From PALSA-129 sp963842505 (lineage in GTDB: Bacteria > Acidobacteriota > Terriglobia > Bryobacterales > Bryobacteraceae), in NCBI GenBank assembly GCA_963842505.1, contig CAWJGZ010000002.1, forward strand, positions 744,001 to 808,000: a stretch of DNA of 64,000 bases, written 5' to 3'. The notes beneath the pieces were generated by a model. The model made no database searches and was not told the DNA's origin. It was given only the letters and a program-made list of their open reading frames with translations. Both the position numbers and the translations under genes were made by a program. This document shows positions 53,434-63,371 of this stretch, in pieces. Every line of letters starts with the position of its first letter. Within the stretch, counting starts at the first letter, position 1.

Positions 53434-55482
53434 TCACTTCTTCTTTAAATACTTGTCGTACCAGGCTATATATCGCTCCAGACGGTCGCGCTGGTAACTG
53501 GGGCGCTGGATGCCGTGCGTTTCGTTGGGGTAGATGATCAGTTGGGTGTCGATCCCCAGGCTCTTCAGCGCTTCGTACATCTGCTGTCCGCCTTGCACGG
53601 GCACGTTGAAATCGCGCTCGCCGCCCAGAAACAGCGTGGGAGTCTTGATGCGGTCGGCGTGCAGGAAAGGATACGAGATTTTCACGTAGGTGTCGAAGGC
53701 TTTCCACGGCGGCCCGATTTCATAATCGTACTGCGTGATGTACTGATCGGTTCCATAGAACGCGATGGTGAAGGCGGTGCCGGCGCCGCTGGTGGCGGCC
53801 TTGAAACGCGCATCGGTGGCGATCATGTAGTCGGTCAAAATGGCGCCGTAACTCCAGCCGCCCACGCCCAGGCGGTCCGGGTCGGCCACGCCCATCTGGA
53901 TGACGTGGTTCACGCCGGCTTCCAGATCTTCCACTTCGAGATGACCCCAATCGGCGGCGATGGAACGCGAGAATTTCTGGCCGCGCCCGGAACTGCCGCG
54001 ATAGTTCACGGCCAGGATGGCATACCCGTTGGCTGCCAGAATCTGTTTTTCGGTGCTGAAAGAGTGCGCGTCCTGCCCGTTGGGACCGCCGTGAATGCGC
54101 AGCAGCAGCGGCGCCTTGGCGCCCGCTTTGTAGCCGGCGGGCATGGTGAGCAGGCCATGCACTTCGGTGCCGTCCTTGCTCAGGAAGCTGACCTCCTCGG
54201 TCGGCGGGATTTCCAGTTCCGCCATGAGGGCGTCGTTCTGGTGCGTGATCTGGCGAAGCCTGCCGTTCTCCCACGCAAGAATCTCCGCCGGTTTGTTGTC
54301 GCCGCCTCCCAGCAGCACGGAGCAGTTCTTCGATACGCTGGGGCTCGCGACCACCGCCGGCGGCTGCATCAGCCGCTCGACGGCGCCGCCGCTCAGGCGC
54401 ACGCGCGCCGGGTACACGGAGCGGTCGTCGGCCACCAGGAAACTGATGGATGCGCCGTCGGCGCTGAAGCGCGGCGCGCTCACCCCGCGATCCAGATCGG
54501 CCACGGCTTTGACCAGCGTGGGAGCGCTGCTGCCGTCGGCCTCCACCACTGCTAGGCGCTCCATCCCGTAGGCGCTGAACTTCTTGTCGGCTTCACCCAC
54601 CAGAAACGCGATGCTCTTGCCGTCCGGGCTCCACTCGGGGCGCGCGCGGCCGGCGCGCATTTCAAGCGGGCTGAGCTGCTTTTCGGCAGCGCCGGCGCGC
54701 GCTTCCGCCACGTAGAGCTGGCTTTCGGGGTCGCGGTCCGGGTCTGCCGCATGGTTGCTCATGAACGCGATGCGCGCGCCATCCGGCGACCAAACCGGCG
54801 ACGACTCATCGTACTTCGCGTTGGTGGTGAGGCGCTCCAGTTTTCTGGCGGCGATGTCGTACAGGTAGACGTAGTTGCGGCGGTCGCCCGTCAGGTAGCC
54901 GGCGCCATCCTGTTTGAAGTGGTAGCGGTCAATGACGATGGGCTTGGGCGCTTTACCACGCCCGCCGGCGCCGTTGGCAGCCGCGCCGCTATCGGCCGCG
55001 TCCGCCTCGGGATCGGGATCTCCGATGACCACCGCCAGACGCTTCGAATCGGGCGACCATTCGTAGCTCTGCAAGCGCCCCTTGAAATCGGTGAGCTGTT
55101 GGGCCTCGCCGCCGGTCCGGTCGAGCAGCCACAACTGGTTGCCCTTGGCCTTGCCGGGCCGCGAAGAGAGGAACGCCAGATACTTGCCGTCCGGGCTCCA
55201 GCGCGCGGTGCCTTCGTTTTCGGGGCTGGAAGTGAGGCGCACATCACGCTGGCCGTCGTAGCTCACCATCCAGACGTCGGTATCGTGTTTGTCTTCCTTG
55301 GTATCGGTTGTCGAGACCGTGTAAGCCACCCACTGCCCGTCGGGCGAGCACTGCGGATCGCGCACTTCGCGCACACGCGCCAAGTCATCAAGGCGGAACG
55401 GATGGAGAGCGGTCTGGGCAAAAGGCGCGGCGGCCGGCCAGGCAAGCGCAGCAAGAAAAGACGCCAGGCGGAAAAGGTTCAT
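53434..55482 (-). CDS. Second S9-family serine peptidase
   Basis: 682 residues; signal peptide ending in APFAQ. Propeller in the first 400 residues (PDG repeats, for example DPQCSPDGQWVAYTV). The alpha/beta-hydrolase has Ser in GGWSYGAILTDYM, Asp in LGGERDFNVPVQGG and His in NETHGIQRPSYQR. An Ala/Gly-rich insert lies near residue 170. It converges with the other S9 gene and is separated from the receptor gene upstream by a dispersed palindromic repeat. Its role is probably extracytoplasmic peptide digestion. Confidence 0.92.
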   Translation of the reverse strand: MNLFRLASFLAALAWPAAAPFAQTALHPFRLDDLARVREVRDPQCSPDGQWVAYTVSTTDTKEDKHDTDVWMVSYDGQRDVRLTSSPENEGTARWSPDGKYLAFLSSRPGKAKGNQLWLLDRTGGEAQQLTDFKGRLQSYEWSPDSKRLAVVIGDPDPEADAADSGAAANGAGGRGKAPKPIVIDRYHFKQDGAGYLTGDRRNYVYLYDIAARKLERLTTNAKYDESSPVWSPDGARIAFMSNHAADPDRDPESQLYVAEARAGAAEKQLSPLEMRAGRARPEWSPDGKSIAFLVGEADKKFSAYGMERLAVVEADGSSAPTLVKAVADLDRGVSAPRFSADGASISFLVADDRSVYPARVRLSGGAVERLMQPPAVVASPSVSKNCSVLLGGGDNKPAEILAWENGRLRQITHQNDALMAELEIPPTEEVSFLSKDGTEVHGLLTMPAGYKAGAKAPLLLRIHGGPNGQDAHSFSTEKQILAANGYAILAVNYRGSSGRGQKFSRSIAADWGHLEVEDLEAGVNHVIQMGVADPDRLGVGGWSYGAILTDYMIATDARFKAATSGAGTAFTIAFYGTDQYITQYDYEIGPPWKAFDTYVKISYPFLHADRIKTPTLFLGGERDFNVPVQGGQQMYEALKSLGIDTQLIIYPNETHGIQRPSYQRDRLERYIAWYDKYLKKK

Positions 55483-55582
55483 ATCGCGCCAGTTTATCTG
55501 AATGTGCGCGGCAAGAAAAAGGGGTAGACGGCCAGGGGTCTGCTACATAGGAGTGGATGGCATCGCGATTTCCCGGAGAAAC

Positions 55583-55686
55583 AGGCGATTCTGGGCGTAC
55601 CAGCTACTCAGCAAGGAACCGTGAGCGTGAGCGAGCGGCCAGTTACAGGCTGCGTGGCGGCCGCTCGTTAACACTCGCGGTTCTGT
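55583..55686. repeat. Dispersed palindromic repeat, copy 2
   Basis: 104 nt, same orientation as copy 1 at 20553-20646. AGGCGATTC at the left and CTCGCGGTTCTGT at the right are shared; GCGAGCGGCC lies within and pairs with its complement. The copy has about 10 extra nt (AACCGTGAGCG-like). It lies 36 nt beyond the stop of the receptor gene. Confidence 0.8.
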
Positions 55687-55721
55687 GCCGGGTGTCGATG
55701 CGAACAGTCCTACTCAGTTAC

Positions 55722-58700
55722 TTAGAACGTGAAGCGCGCGCCAATCTGAAGCGTACGGAAACGATTGGCGGACGCCGTAATGGTGCCGAACGCGGAGTTC
55801 GACGCGGTGGTCGAAGGAGCCGCGAAAACCGGGTGGTTGAGCGCGTTGAAGGCTTCCAGACGAAGCTGCACGGCGACGCTCTCGTGAATCACGAAACGCT
55901 TGGAGAGCGACGGATCGAACTGGTTGATGCCGTCCGCCCGCGCGTTGCTGAACATGGTGGAGAACGTGCGCAGGTGGTACTGGAAGGTGTCAGCCGACTT
56001 GGCGTCAAAGACCGAGGTATTGAAAGCCGGCGCGTTGATCGACCGCGGATCCACGTTCAGCGGGCCACCGAAGTACACGTAGTCGCCGGGGCTCGAAGAG
56101 CTGCCGTTGACCCACATGATGGGAGCGCCGGTCTGGAAAGTGTAGACCGAGTTCAACAGCCAGCCGCCCAGCACCGAGTTGAGAACGCCCGATTTCAGAT
56201 CGAGCGCCGTGCCCTTGCCAATGGGCAGTTGATAGGTGGCGGCCAGCACGTAGCGTTGGTTGCGGTCCTGCGGCGAAACGCGATATTCGGGGAGCGGATC
56301 TGAGTCGTTGAGCCAGGTCAAGCGCTCCATCAGCTTCGAGTAGACGTAATTGAACACGAAGTTCAAGCCGTGGGAAGCGCGTTTTTCGAGCCGCGCGTTC
56401 AAGCTCTGGAAGTTGGAGCTGCCAACGTTGAGATTCTGTTCGAGCACGCCACCGGAGCCGCTCCAGCCGCTGGCGCTATCGCCGACGGGGAATTCCGGGT
56501 ACTTGGCCAAAAGCTGCGCGGCAGTGGTGCTGGCGGTGTTCTGGGAAGTTTGCAGGCCGGAGAACGGGTTGGTTGCGGTAGCGGTGAGGAAGTTCTCGCC
56601 GGTGTCGCGCGTGCCCAGCGTGCTCAGGAACTGCCGTGGAATCCCATTGAGCTGGGTGTAATCGATCGGCAGGTGGATCGTGTGGTTGCCGATGTAATCG
56701 ACTTCCAGCATCAGGTTGGGAGTGAGGCTCTGCTGGATGCCGAAGTTCCAACGCATGGAATACGGGCTCTTCACGTCGGGATTAATGAACGAGACCGCCT
56801 GGCCGGCGAAGGTCAGCAGCCCGAGTGAACTGCCACTGGCCTGCAGGAAGCCGTTGGGGAAGGGATTGGCCAAAGAACTGGTGGCCAGAGGCGTCTGGTA
56901 ATTGTTGCTGGTAGCCGTCAGACTGGTGGTCTGGCTGAACCCTTCCTGGTTGGTGAGGGGGTTGGTGGAGTACTTGCCGTCTACGCCCATGGAAGCGATG
57001 GTAACGGGCGCCACGAAGATGCCCACGCCGGCGCGCACCACGGTTTTTCCGTGTAATGCATCGGGAGTCCAGGCCAGGCCCACGCGCGGACTGACCACGT
57101 GCGTTTGGTTCTTATAGACGGCCGTTTGTCCGGCGCCGGGGAAGGTGAGGCCGCCGAGCACATTGAAAGAACTGGCCGGAAGCTGGGAGATGGGAGCTTT
57201 GGCATACGCCGCCGTGGCCGCGGCTGAAAGCGGATTGGCAGAGCTGGTATCGAAGCCATCTACGGTGCGGCCGTACTTCTCGTTATAGGGAAAATCGTGC
57301 TCGTAACGCAGCCCCAAGTTGATGGTGAGGTTGCGCTTGACGCGCCAATCGTCTTGAATGAACCCGGCGCCGTAATAGGCATACCAGGATGCGAACGTGT
57401 TGAGGTCGTAGCTGCCGCCGGTCGGAAGGCCGAGCAGGAAGCTAGCGATATCCTGGCCCGTGGTGACGGTGGAAGAAGCGCTGGAAGAAGCCCGAACCCA
57501 ACTATTGGCGGAGAAAGACATTGCGCCGGTGGAGTTGCCGGCGGTGAACGTGTTAAGGCGGTACTGGCGGAAATCCGCGCCAACCTTGAGAGTGTGGTCG
57601 CCTTTAATCTTCATCCAGGAACCGAACACCTGGTAGGACTGGGAAGGCAGTTTGTTGGCGCCGGTAGCGCCGAGGGCCTGGATGCCGGTCGTGCTGCTGA
57701 AGGAAATCACCGGCATTTGCAGGTAATTCGAGTCGCCGCCGAGGTAGCTCGGCAGGCCTACCGAGGTCGGGTTGAAGCCCATGCTCGGGATATTGTGGCC
57801 TTCGTTCATGCGTGTGAAGTTCACGCGGACATCCAGGATGTCGGTGGGATTAATAGTGTAAACCTCATCTACGGCCATGCCCCAGTTGTTGCGATAGAGC
57901 AGTGAGCCTTCCGCAATATTGTTGAAGTAATCGTTCTTGGACTGGGTGTAATCGGTGTGGCGTACATCTCCAAACAGGCGGCTCTTGTCGCTCATGTTGT
58001 AGTCGATGCGGCCCATTTCGTTGCTGTAATCGTCGGTGGTATTGGGCGCGCTGACGTAGTTATTGATGGTGGCCGCCGGGTTGGTGGGCTCTGGGAAATA
58101 CTGCAGGAAACTCTTGGCGATCGAGCTCATCTCCGACGAGGGAATCGCATTATTGGGAAGCGGCGAGCGGTTGATGGTGGTGCCGCTGAGCGTGGCGCTG
58201 AAGGGATCGTAAATAGTGGGCAGGCCGGCGAAATTACCCTGGCGCATGGCGTCGGTGGGAACCGTGCCGGTGAAAGGATTCGGCTGTCCGTCCTTGATGC
58301 CTTCCCAGGCGAAGAACCAGAACAGCTTGTTGCGGGTGTCCATTACGTGCGGGGCATAGAACGGTCCGCCGGCGGTGACACCGTACTGGTTGAAGTGGGT
58401 GACGGGCCGCGGTGTGCCGGCTTTGTTGAGGAAGAAATCATTGGCGGTGAGAGTGTTGGGTTGGTTAAACTCCCAAGCCGAGCCATGAAAGGCATTGGTG
58501 CCGCTCTTGGTGATCTGGTTGAGTGTGCCGCCGGCGGTATGGCCGAATGCGGCGTCGGTATCGAATGCCTTAACGCGAACTTCCTGCACGGAGTCCTGCG
58601 GCGGGCTGAATGCCAGGCGTCCGTCCCAGGTGGCATCCGGCGACCCATTGAGGAGCAGTTCACTGGTTTGGGTGTAAGCGCCGGCGATGGACCATCCGGC

Positions 58701-59234
58701 GGCCCCGCCACTATCGAAAGGATGTACCAGGGTGGGCTGGGCATAGGCGACTACACCAATGGCCAAGCCCGCGGCCATCATGGGGGTACGGCCGTTGATG
58801 GGCAGTTCCTCCACTTCCTTGGTGGTCACGGCCTGGCCAACGGTGGCATTCTCGGTGTTGACCAGAGAGGCATCGGCGGTGACTTCCACCGTCTGGCTGA
58901 CATCGCCAACGGCGAGCCTGACGTCGATCACCGGATGGTCGCCGGCGCCCACGTGCACGCCCTTGCGCAGGGCTTCCTTAAAGCCAGGGGCTGCCACGGA
59001 GATATCGTAATCGCCGGGGAGCAGGAAGGTAGCGGCGTACTGGCCGGCGGAATCGGAAACAGTGGGGATCTTGGTGCCGGTGTGTTCTTCAGTAACGGTG
59101 ACTTTTGCCGCGGTTATGGCCGCGCCGCTAGGATCAGTTACGGAGCCACTGATGGTGCCGCGAAATTCCTGAGCGAATAGCGCGGCGGGAATGAACAATG
59201 CGAGAAGCGAGACTAACCTGAATTTCATAAACAA
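55722..59234 (-). CDS. TonB-dependent receptor, Oar-like, in the pectin operon
   Basis: 1170 residues. Signal peptide ending in LFAQ, carboxypeptidase-regulatory-like domain (about 25-110; ISGSVTDPSGAAITAAKVTV), plug domain, and a large barrel ending QIGARFTF. GGAG lies 8 nt before the ATG. It follows the GH28 gene by 26 nt on the same strand, so it is very probably co-transcribed with uxaE and the GH28 and takes up pectin oligomers. The ligand is inferred from operon membership. Confidence 0.88.
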   Translation of the reverse strand: MFMKFRLVSLLALFIPAALFAQEFRGTISGSVTDPSGAAITAAKVTVTEEHTGTKIPTVSDSAGQYAATFLLPGDYDISVAAPGFKEALRKGVHVGAGDHPVIDVRLAVGDVSQTVEVTADASLVNTENATVGQAVTTKEVEELPINGRTPMMAAGLAIGVVAYAQPTLVHPFDSGGAAGWSIAGAYTQTSELLLNGSPDATWDGRLAFSPPQDSVQEVRVKAFDTDAAFGHTAGGTLNQITKSGTNAFHGSAWEFNQPNTLTANDFFLNKAGTPRPVTHFNQYGVTAGGPFYAPHVMDTRNKLFWFFAWEGIKDGQPNPFTGTVPTDAMRQGNFAGLPTIYDPFSATLSGTTINRSPLPNNAIPSSEMSSIAKSFLQYFPEPTNPAATINNYVSAPNTTDDYSNEMGRIDYNMSDKSRLFGDVRHTDYTQSKNDYFNNIAEGSLLYRNNWGMAVDEVYTINPTDILDVRVNFTRMNEGHNIPSMGFNPTSVGLPSYLGGDSNYLQMPVISFSSTTGIQALGATGANKLPSQSYQVFGSWMKIKGDHTLKVGADFRQYRLNTFTAGNSTGAMSFSANSWVRASSSASSTVTTGQDIASFLLGLPTGGSYDLNTFASWYAYYGAGFIQDDWRVKRNLTINLGLRYEHDFPYNEKYGRTVDGFDTSSANPLSAAATAAYAKAPISQLPASSFNVLGGLTFPGAGQTAVYKNQTHVVSPRVGLAWTPDALHGKTVVRAGVGIFVAPVTIASMGVDGKYSTNPLTNQEGFSQTTSLTATSNNYQTPLATSSLANPFPNGFLQASGSSLGLLTFAGQAVSFINPDVKSPYSMRWNFGIQQSLTPNLMLEVDYIGNHTIHLPIDYTQLNGIPRQFLSTLGTRDTGENFLTATATNPFSGLQTSQNTASTTAAQLLAKYPEFPVGDSASGWSGSGGVLEQNLNVGSSNFQSLNARLEKRASHGLNFVFNYVYSKLMERLTWLNDSDPLPEYRVSPQDRNQRYVLAATYQLPIGKGTALDLKSGVLNSVLGGWLLNSVYTFQTGAPIMWVNGSSSSPGDYVYFGGPLNVDPRSINAPAFNTSVFDAKSADTFQYHLRTFSTMFSNARADGINQFDPSLSKRFVIHESVAVQLRLEAFNALNHPVFAAPSTTASNSAFGTITASANRFRTLQIGARFTF

Positions 59235-59260
59235 CTCCTAATAAACGTTTGTGTAAGACC

Positions 59261-60685
59261 TTATTTCGGCATGGGCACGAACTTTCCGTTGCATGCGTTC
59301 GAAGCTCCTTTGCCTGAGACTTGCGATACCGTGACGTCTTCGCCGGCTGGGAGAAAATTCACCAGGCCAGGGCCCAAAGTGAGATCCGCAAAGTGCGCAG
59401 ACATGTTTATATCACCGGGCCGATCGAGAGTAACGTTGTCGAAAGTTATCCCCAAACGGTGAGTGTGGTCGTAACCGTCAAGTGTGATCTTACCTGGACC
59501 CTCGACGCGCACATTACGGAGCACGATTCCAGTGAAGGTGGGGACCTTATCGTGGGTGGGCCCGGTGGCGGCTGTGTAATGGGAATCCATGTAGATGGGG
59601 TTCTTGGTATCGCGGATGCAGACGTCTTCGTAGCGTACATCGTGCACCAGGCCGCCGCGGGTGGAATTGGATTTGATGCGGATGCCGTTGTCGGCGCCGT
59701 CGATGGAAAGGTCGGTGATCAGGATCGCGCTGGCGCCGCCATCGGTCTCGCTGCCGATGGATATTCCGTGGCCGGTATAGAAATGGTTGTGCGAGACGGT
59801 CATGTGGGTGGTGGGCCCGGGCGCGCCGGCTTTGATGGCCACCTGGTCGTCGCCGGTGTGAATGAAGCAGTGGGTGATGGTGACGTTGGTGGAATTGCCG
59901 GGATCGATGCCATCGGTATTGCGAGCGGTCTTGGGACTGTCGATAATAACACCCCAAGCGGTAAAGCCGTTGCCGCCGTTGTAGGCGACGTGAAAATTGG
60001 GAGAATTCTTCAGGGTGATGCGGTAGAGGGTGAAGTTATCGGCGTGCGACAGGACCAGGATGCGGGGGCAGTTCTGGTTTTCGTTCTTGACCTTGGCTTC
60101 CTGGGCGAGGTCCCACCAGGAAACCTTCTGGCCGGTGAGCGAGTCGCCACCGCGGCCGTCGATCACGCCATCGCCCATCACGGCGGCGCCGGCGATGTGG
60201 TCGCCGGAAATCAGAGCTTTGCAGCCGTGGCCGGTCCTATTGACAATGCCACACGAGTCTGGAGTGACGTCGTAATCGCGCGGATTGCGGGAACCGTAGA
60301 GGATGGTCTTGGCGCCGATCAGGAGAGTGACGCCGGCGCGCAACTGAAGCGGGCCGGAGAGAAACGCGGCGGAGGCGGCATCGGCCTTGAGTTCGACGGC
60401 CTGGCCGGCGGGGCAATGGTCAAGGGCGGCCTGGATGCGGGCGGTGTCGGGTTGGGTTTCGTCCGCGGCGGCGAGTTTGACCGGCAGCCGGGCGGTGAGC
60501 GAAGCGCAGGAAGGAGGGATGACGGGTTCGGTGACCGTGCGGGTATCCTGAGCGTGCGCGCAGAAAACAGCCAAAATCAACCCACCGCAGACACGCCCGG
60601 AGGCGGAGGAAAAACGCAAGAAATTGCATCTTGTCGTTCTCTGTGTTTCGGCGCCCCGGCGGTGAGATGGAATTAAGGCTCTCAT
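59261..60685 (-). CDS. GH28 polygalacturonase
   Basis: 474 residues; the hydrophobic signal region (GGLILAVFCAHAQ) follows a basic start. Typical GH28 motifs in order: NTDGID near residue 254, GDDQVAIK near 278 (the catalytic Asp pair), GHGISIGSE near 305, and RIKS near 333. Right-handed beta-helix signatures run through the middle. It hydrolyses polygalacturonate backbones. It overlaps the uxaE stop by 4 nt and is followed after 26 nt by the TonB-dependent receptor. Confidence 0.92.
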   Translation of the reverse strand: MRALIPSHRRGAETQRTTRCNFLRFSSASGRVCGGLILAVFCAHAQDTRTVTEPVIPPSCASLTARLPVKLAAADETQPDTARIQAALDHCPAGQAVELKADAASAAFLSGPLQLRAGVTLLIGAKTILYGSRNPRDYDVTPDSCGIVNRTGHGCKALISGDHIAGAAVMGDGVIDGRGGDSLTGQKVSWWDLAQEAKVKNENQNCPRILVLSHADNFTLYRITLKNSPNFHVAYNGGNGFTAWGVIIDSPKTARNTDGIDPGNSTNVTITHCFIHTGDDQVAIKAGAPGPTTHMTVSHNHFYTGHGISIGSETDGGASAILITDLSIDGADNGIRIKSNSTRGGLVHDVRYEDVCIRDTKNPIYMDSHYTAATGPTHDKVPTFTGIVLRNVRVEGPGKITLDGYDHTHRLGITFDNVTLDRPGDINMSAHFADLTLGPGLVNFLPAGEDVTVSQVSGKGASNACNGKFVPMPK

Positions 60686-61890
60686 GCTCGCAGGAACAGG
60701 GGCTCGATGTGGCGAGCGAAGAGATTTTCAGTCACGTTGCGGGAGATGGATTCTTCGCAGGCGTCGAGCATTTGGATGTAACGGTCGCCCATGTGGGCGG
60801 CGACCTTGTAGCCGACGTGCAGCAACTGCCGTACGTGTTTGTTGAAAAGAGGGTTGCTTTGGTCGTGGTGGAGGGCGCCGGCGTACTGTTCGGCGGTCCA
60901 GTGGGCCACGTCCCGCGGGTCTGGCAGGCAGGCGGGATTGATATCAATGACGGCGGCGTAAGGAGCGCAGAGATCGTCGCGATGGGCGAAGGCTTCGGCG
61001 TAAATCTCCTTGGCGAACGCCAGGCCCTCGGGTCCGGCTTCGGCGAGACCAATCAGTTCTTCGAGCCAGGTGGTGCCGGCGGTTTTCAGATGGATGCCGG
61101 CGCCGGCACGGCGAATCGCGCGGCGCATGGGTTCGTAGATCGAGAACTTGTCGGAGCCGGAATGCACGCTGAGCTTGAGATTGGCGTGAAGGCCGTAGGC
61201 CGTGATGGCGTGGGCGATGACATCCAGATCGGCGGAGAACTCCTTTTCGAATTGGGCGACATCGCCGACATAATCGACGCCCTTATTGAAGCGGCCGGTG
61301 AACTTGGGAGCGATGGTCTGGATGGGAATGGCTTCATCGGCGATGGCGGCGAGGATCAGCAGGAGCTGTTCGGGAGTTTGCGGAGAATCGGTTTCGTCCA
61401 TGGAGACTTCGGTGACGAAAGTCGCGGGGTCTTTGCGGCCGGCGATGTTGCGGTAGATGCGGCCGGCTTCCTGGACGGCAAAGAGGTACTTGACGGCGGC
61501 GGCGCGGGCCCGGACTGAGAACTCAGGATGACGGTGCAGAAAACTGTCGACCGAAGCAGGTTCGGCGGGGCGGCCGATGAAGTCGGCGACATCCAGAGTG
61601 AAGAAGTCGCAGGGGCCGATAAAGCGGCCGACGCTATCGTTGTTCACGTGATCGGCGTCGAGGTAATAGGAATACGGCCAGTGGAGGGCGCGGACGGCGG
61701 CATCGGCGGCGGCGCGTGTGCCGGAGGGCTCTGAGCCGACTATCTTATGCTCACGATTGGACTTATTCCAAACGGGGACGATCGTGGCGCCCAGTTGGGC
61801 CGCGTGCACACAGGCAGCCAATTGAGGTTTGGCCTGATGCGCAAAACGGTCACCGACACCAATCGAATACTTTTCCAGAAACTTCGGCAC
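60682..61890 (-). CDS. uxaE: Tagaturonate epimerase family (UxaE)
   Basis: 402 residues from a GTG start. The sequence opens KYSIGVGDRFAHQAKPQLAA and has the UxaE-like conserved pieces TEVSMDETDSPQTPEQLLL, APKFTGRFNKGVDYVGDV and LKLSVHSGSDKFSIYEPM, with His, Asp and Glu residues fit for metal binding. In Thermotoga, UxaE converts D-tagaturonate to D-fructuronate, an alternative to the UxaB/UxuB route. Together with UxaC opposite, it would bring galacturonate into the fructuronate branch. No signal peptide. It is the first gene of the minus-strand pectin operon. Confidence 0.78.
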   Translation of the reverse strand: MPKFLEKYSIGVGDRFAHQAKPQLAACVHAAQLGATIVPVWNKSNREHKIVGSEPSGTRAAADAAVRALHWPYSYYLDADHVNNDSVGRFIGPCDFFTLDVADFIGRPAEPASVDSFLHRHPEFSVRARAAAVKYLFAVQEAGRIYRNIAGRKDPATFVTEVSMDETDSPQTPEQLLLILAAIADEAIPIQTIAPKFTGRFNKGVDYVGDVAQFEKEFSADLDVIAHAITAYGLHANLKLSVHSGSDKFSIYEPMRRAIRRAGAGIHLKTAGTTWLEELIGLAEAGPEGLAFAKEIYAEAFAHRDDLCAPYAAVIDINPACLPDPRDVAHWTAEQYAGALHHDQSNPLFNKHVRQLLHVGYKVAAHMGDRYIQMLDACEESISRNVTENLFARHIEPLFLRA

Positions 61891-62050
61891 AACTCGGTCC
61901 TAACCTCACCATTACCAACTCGTGACCCCACTATAGGAGGCTGCAACGGGAAGGTCAACGACGAATTCCTAAAGGCAAGGTTGAGAAAAACTAAAGGTTG
62001 GCGGGCCGCATCATTGAGTCTGGCTCAAACCACCCTTTAACGAATCGGAT

Positions 62051-62085
62051 TTGACATAGGATAGGTAGCATAAGGATTCTAGGAT
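62051..62085 (+). promoter_or_regulatory. Promoter and ribosome-binding site of uxaC
   Basis: A consensus TTGACA at 62051-62056 is followed by AT-rich DNA with weak -10 candidates (for example TAAGGA at 62071), and AGGA lies 4 nt before the ATG. The 198-nt gap to uxaE must also hold the promoter of the minus-strand operon; I find no convincing operator. Confidence 0.45.
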
Positions 62086-62088
62086 CAA

Positions 62089-63369
62089 ATGCAGACGATA
62101 ACAGTTGACCGGGCCGCCGGGTCGCATGCACTGGATGCCAGCCAGATTGGGCCGGCAGTGGAGCACGAACTCCGGGTGGCACAATTCATTGACGTCCATA
62201 CCCACCTGTACATGCCCTCGCTGGGGCCGGTGGGGTTGTGGGGCATCGACAACCTGGTGACGTATCACTATCTGGAAGCGGAATTGTTCCGTTCCTCGAC
62301 CATCCAGCCGGCCGCCTACTGGCAGCTTTCGCAGCGGGAAAAGGCGGACGTCATCTGGAAGGCGCTGTTCGTGGAGAACGCGCCGGTATCGGAAGCCACG
62401 CGCGGCGTGATTGCGGTGCTGCAGGCATTCGGGCTGCCGACGGACGGCCAAAATCTGAACGAAGCGCGCGCGTTCTTCGCGGCGCAGAAACTGCCGGCGC
62501 ACATCCGCAACGTCTTCAAGCTGGCGGGCATCGGCCAAGCGGCGATGACCAACGACCCGCTGGATCCGGCGGAAGCGCCCGAGTGGTTAAGAGGAGCGGA
62601 ACTGGACCCGCTGTTCCATCCGGTGCTGCGGCTGGACCGCATTCTGAACAAGTGGGCGGAGCACTGGCAGATTCTCGCCGGCCAAGGCTACCAGGTGGAC
62701 GCGCAGGCCACCGGGAAATCGACGTCCGAGGTGCGGCGGTTCCTGGCGGACTGGCATGCGCGGATGAAGCCGGTGTACATGGCGGTCTCGCTGCCGGACA
62801 CGTTCCGGTTTCCGGAGGATTCGGTGCGCGGCCGGCTACTGGCGGAAGCGGTGCTGCCGGCGTGCCGCGAGTTCGGAATCCCGCTTTCGCTGATGATCGG
62901 AGTGCGGTACCTGGTGAATCCGGCGCTGAAACTGGCGGGCGATGCAGTGGGCAAGGCGGATCTGCTGGCGGTGGAATACCTGGCGCGGGAGTATCCGGGG
63001 AACCGGTTCCTGATCAGCGTGCTGAGCCGCGAAAACCAGCACGAGCTGTGCGTCTACGCGCGGAAGTTCGCCAACCTGATGCCGTTCGGCTGCTGGTGGT
63101 TCCTCAACAACCCATCGATTGTGGAAGAGATCACCCGGGAGCGGCTGGAAATGCTGGGGACGAGCTTTATCCCGCAGCATTCCGACGCGCGAATCCTGGA
63201 GCAGGTGATTTACAAGTGGCGCAACACGCGGCGGACCATGGCGCCGATTCTGACGAACACCTACCGGCTGCTGGCGGAAGACGGGCGCGAGGTGACGCAG
63301 GCGGACATCCAGCGGGACGTGGCGCGGCTGTTCCGCGGAAACTTCGAGAAGTTCGCGGGGCTGAAGTAG
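62089..63369 (+). CDS. uxaC: Glucuronate/galacturonate isomerase (UxaC family)
   Basis: 426 residues, shorter than the 470 of Escherichia coli UxaC. The amidohydrolase-type metal motif is D35-V-H37-T-H39, followed by LVTYHYLEAELFR and, in the last third, NRFLISVLSRENQHELCVYA and PFGCWWFLNNPSIVEEITRE. It interconverts D-galacturonate and D-tagaturonate (or glucuronate and fructuronate). It diverges from the uxaE-GH28-receptor operon and is followed by a second GH28, 2 nt from its stop. Confidence 0.88.
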   Translation: MQTITVDRAAGSHALDASQIGPAVEHELRVAQFIDVHTHLYMPSLGPVGLWGIDNLVTYHYLEAELFRSSTIQPAAYWQLSQREKADVIWKALFVENAPVSEATRGVIAVLQAFGLPTDGQNLNEARAFFAAQKLPAHIRNVFKLAGIGQAAMTNDPLDPAEAPEWLRGAELDPLFHPVLRLDRILNKWAEHWQILAGQGYQVDAQATGKSTSEVRRFLADWHARMKPVYMAVSLPDTFRFPEDSVRGRLLAEAVLPACREFGIPLSLMIGVRYLVNPALKLAGDAVGKADLLAVEYLAREYPGNRFLISVLSRENQHELCVYARKFANLMPFGCWWFLNNPSIVEEITRERLEMLGTSFIPQHSDARILEQVIYKWRNTRRTMAPILTNTYRLLAEDGREVTQADIQRDVARLFRGNFEKFAGLK

Positions 63370-63371
63370 CC

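Noticed and set aside
57957..59180. A plus-strand open frame of about 407 codons
   Set aside because: It is antisense to the second TonB-dependent receptor, and its Gly/Val-rich composition is typical of a shadow frame.
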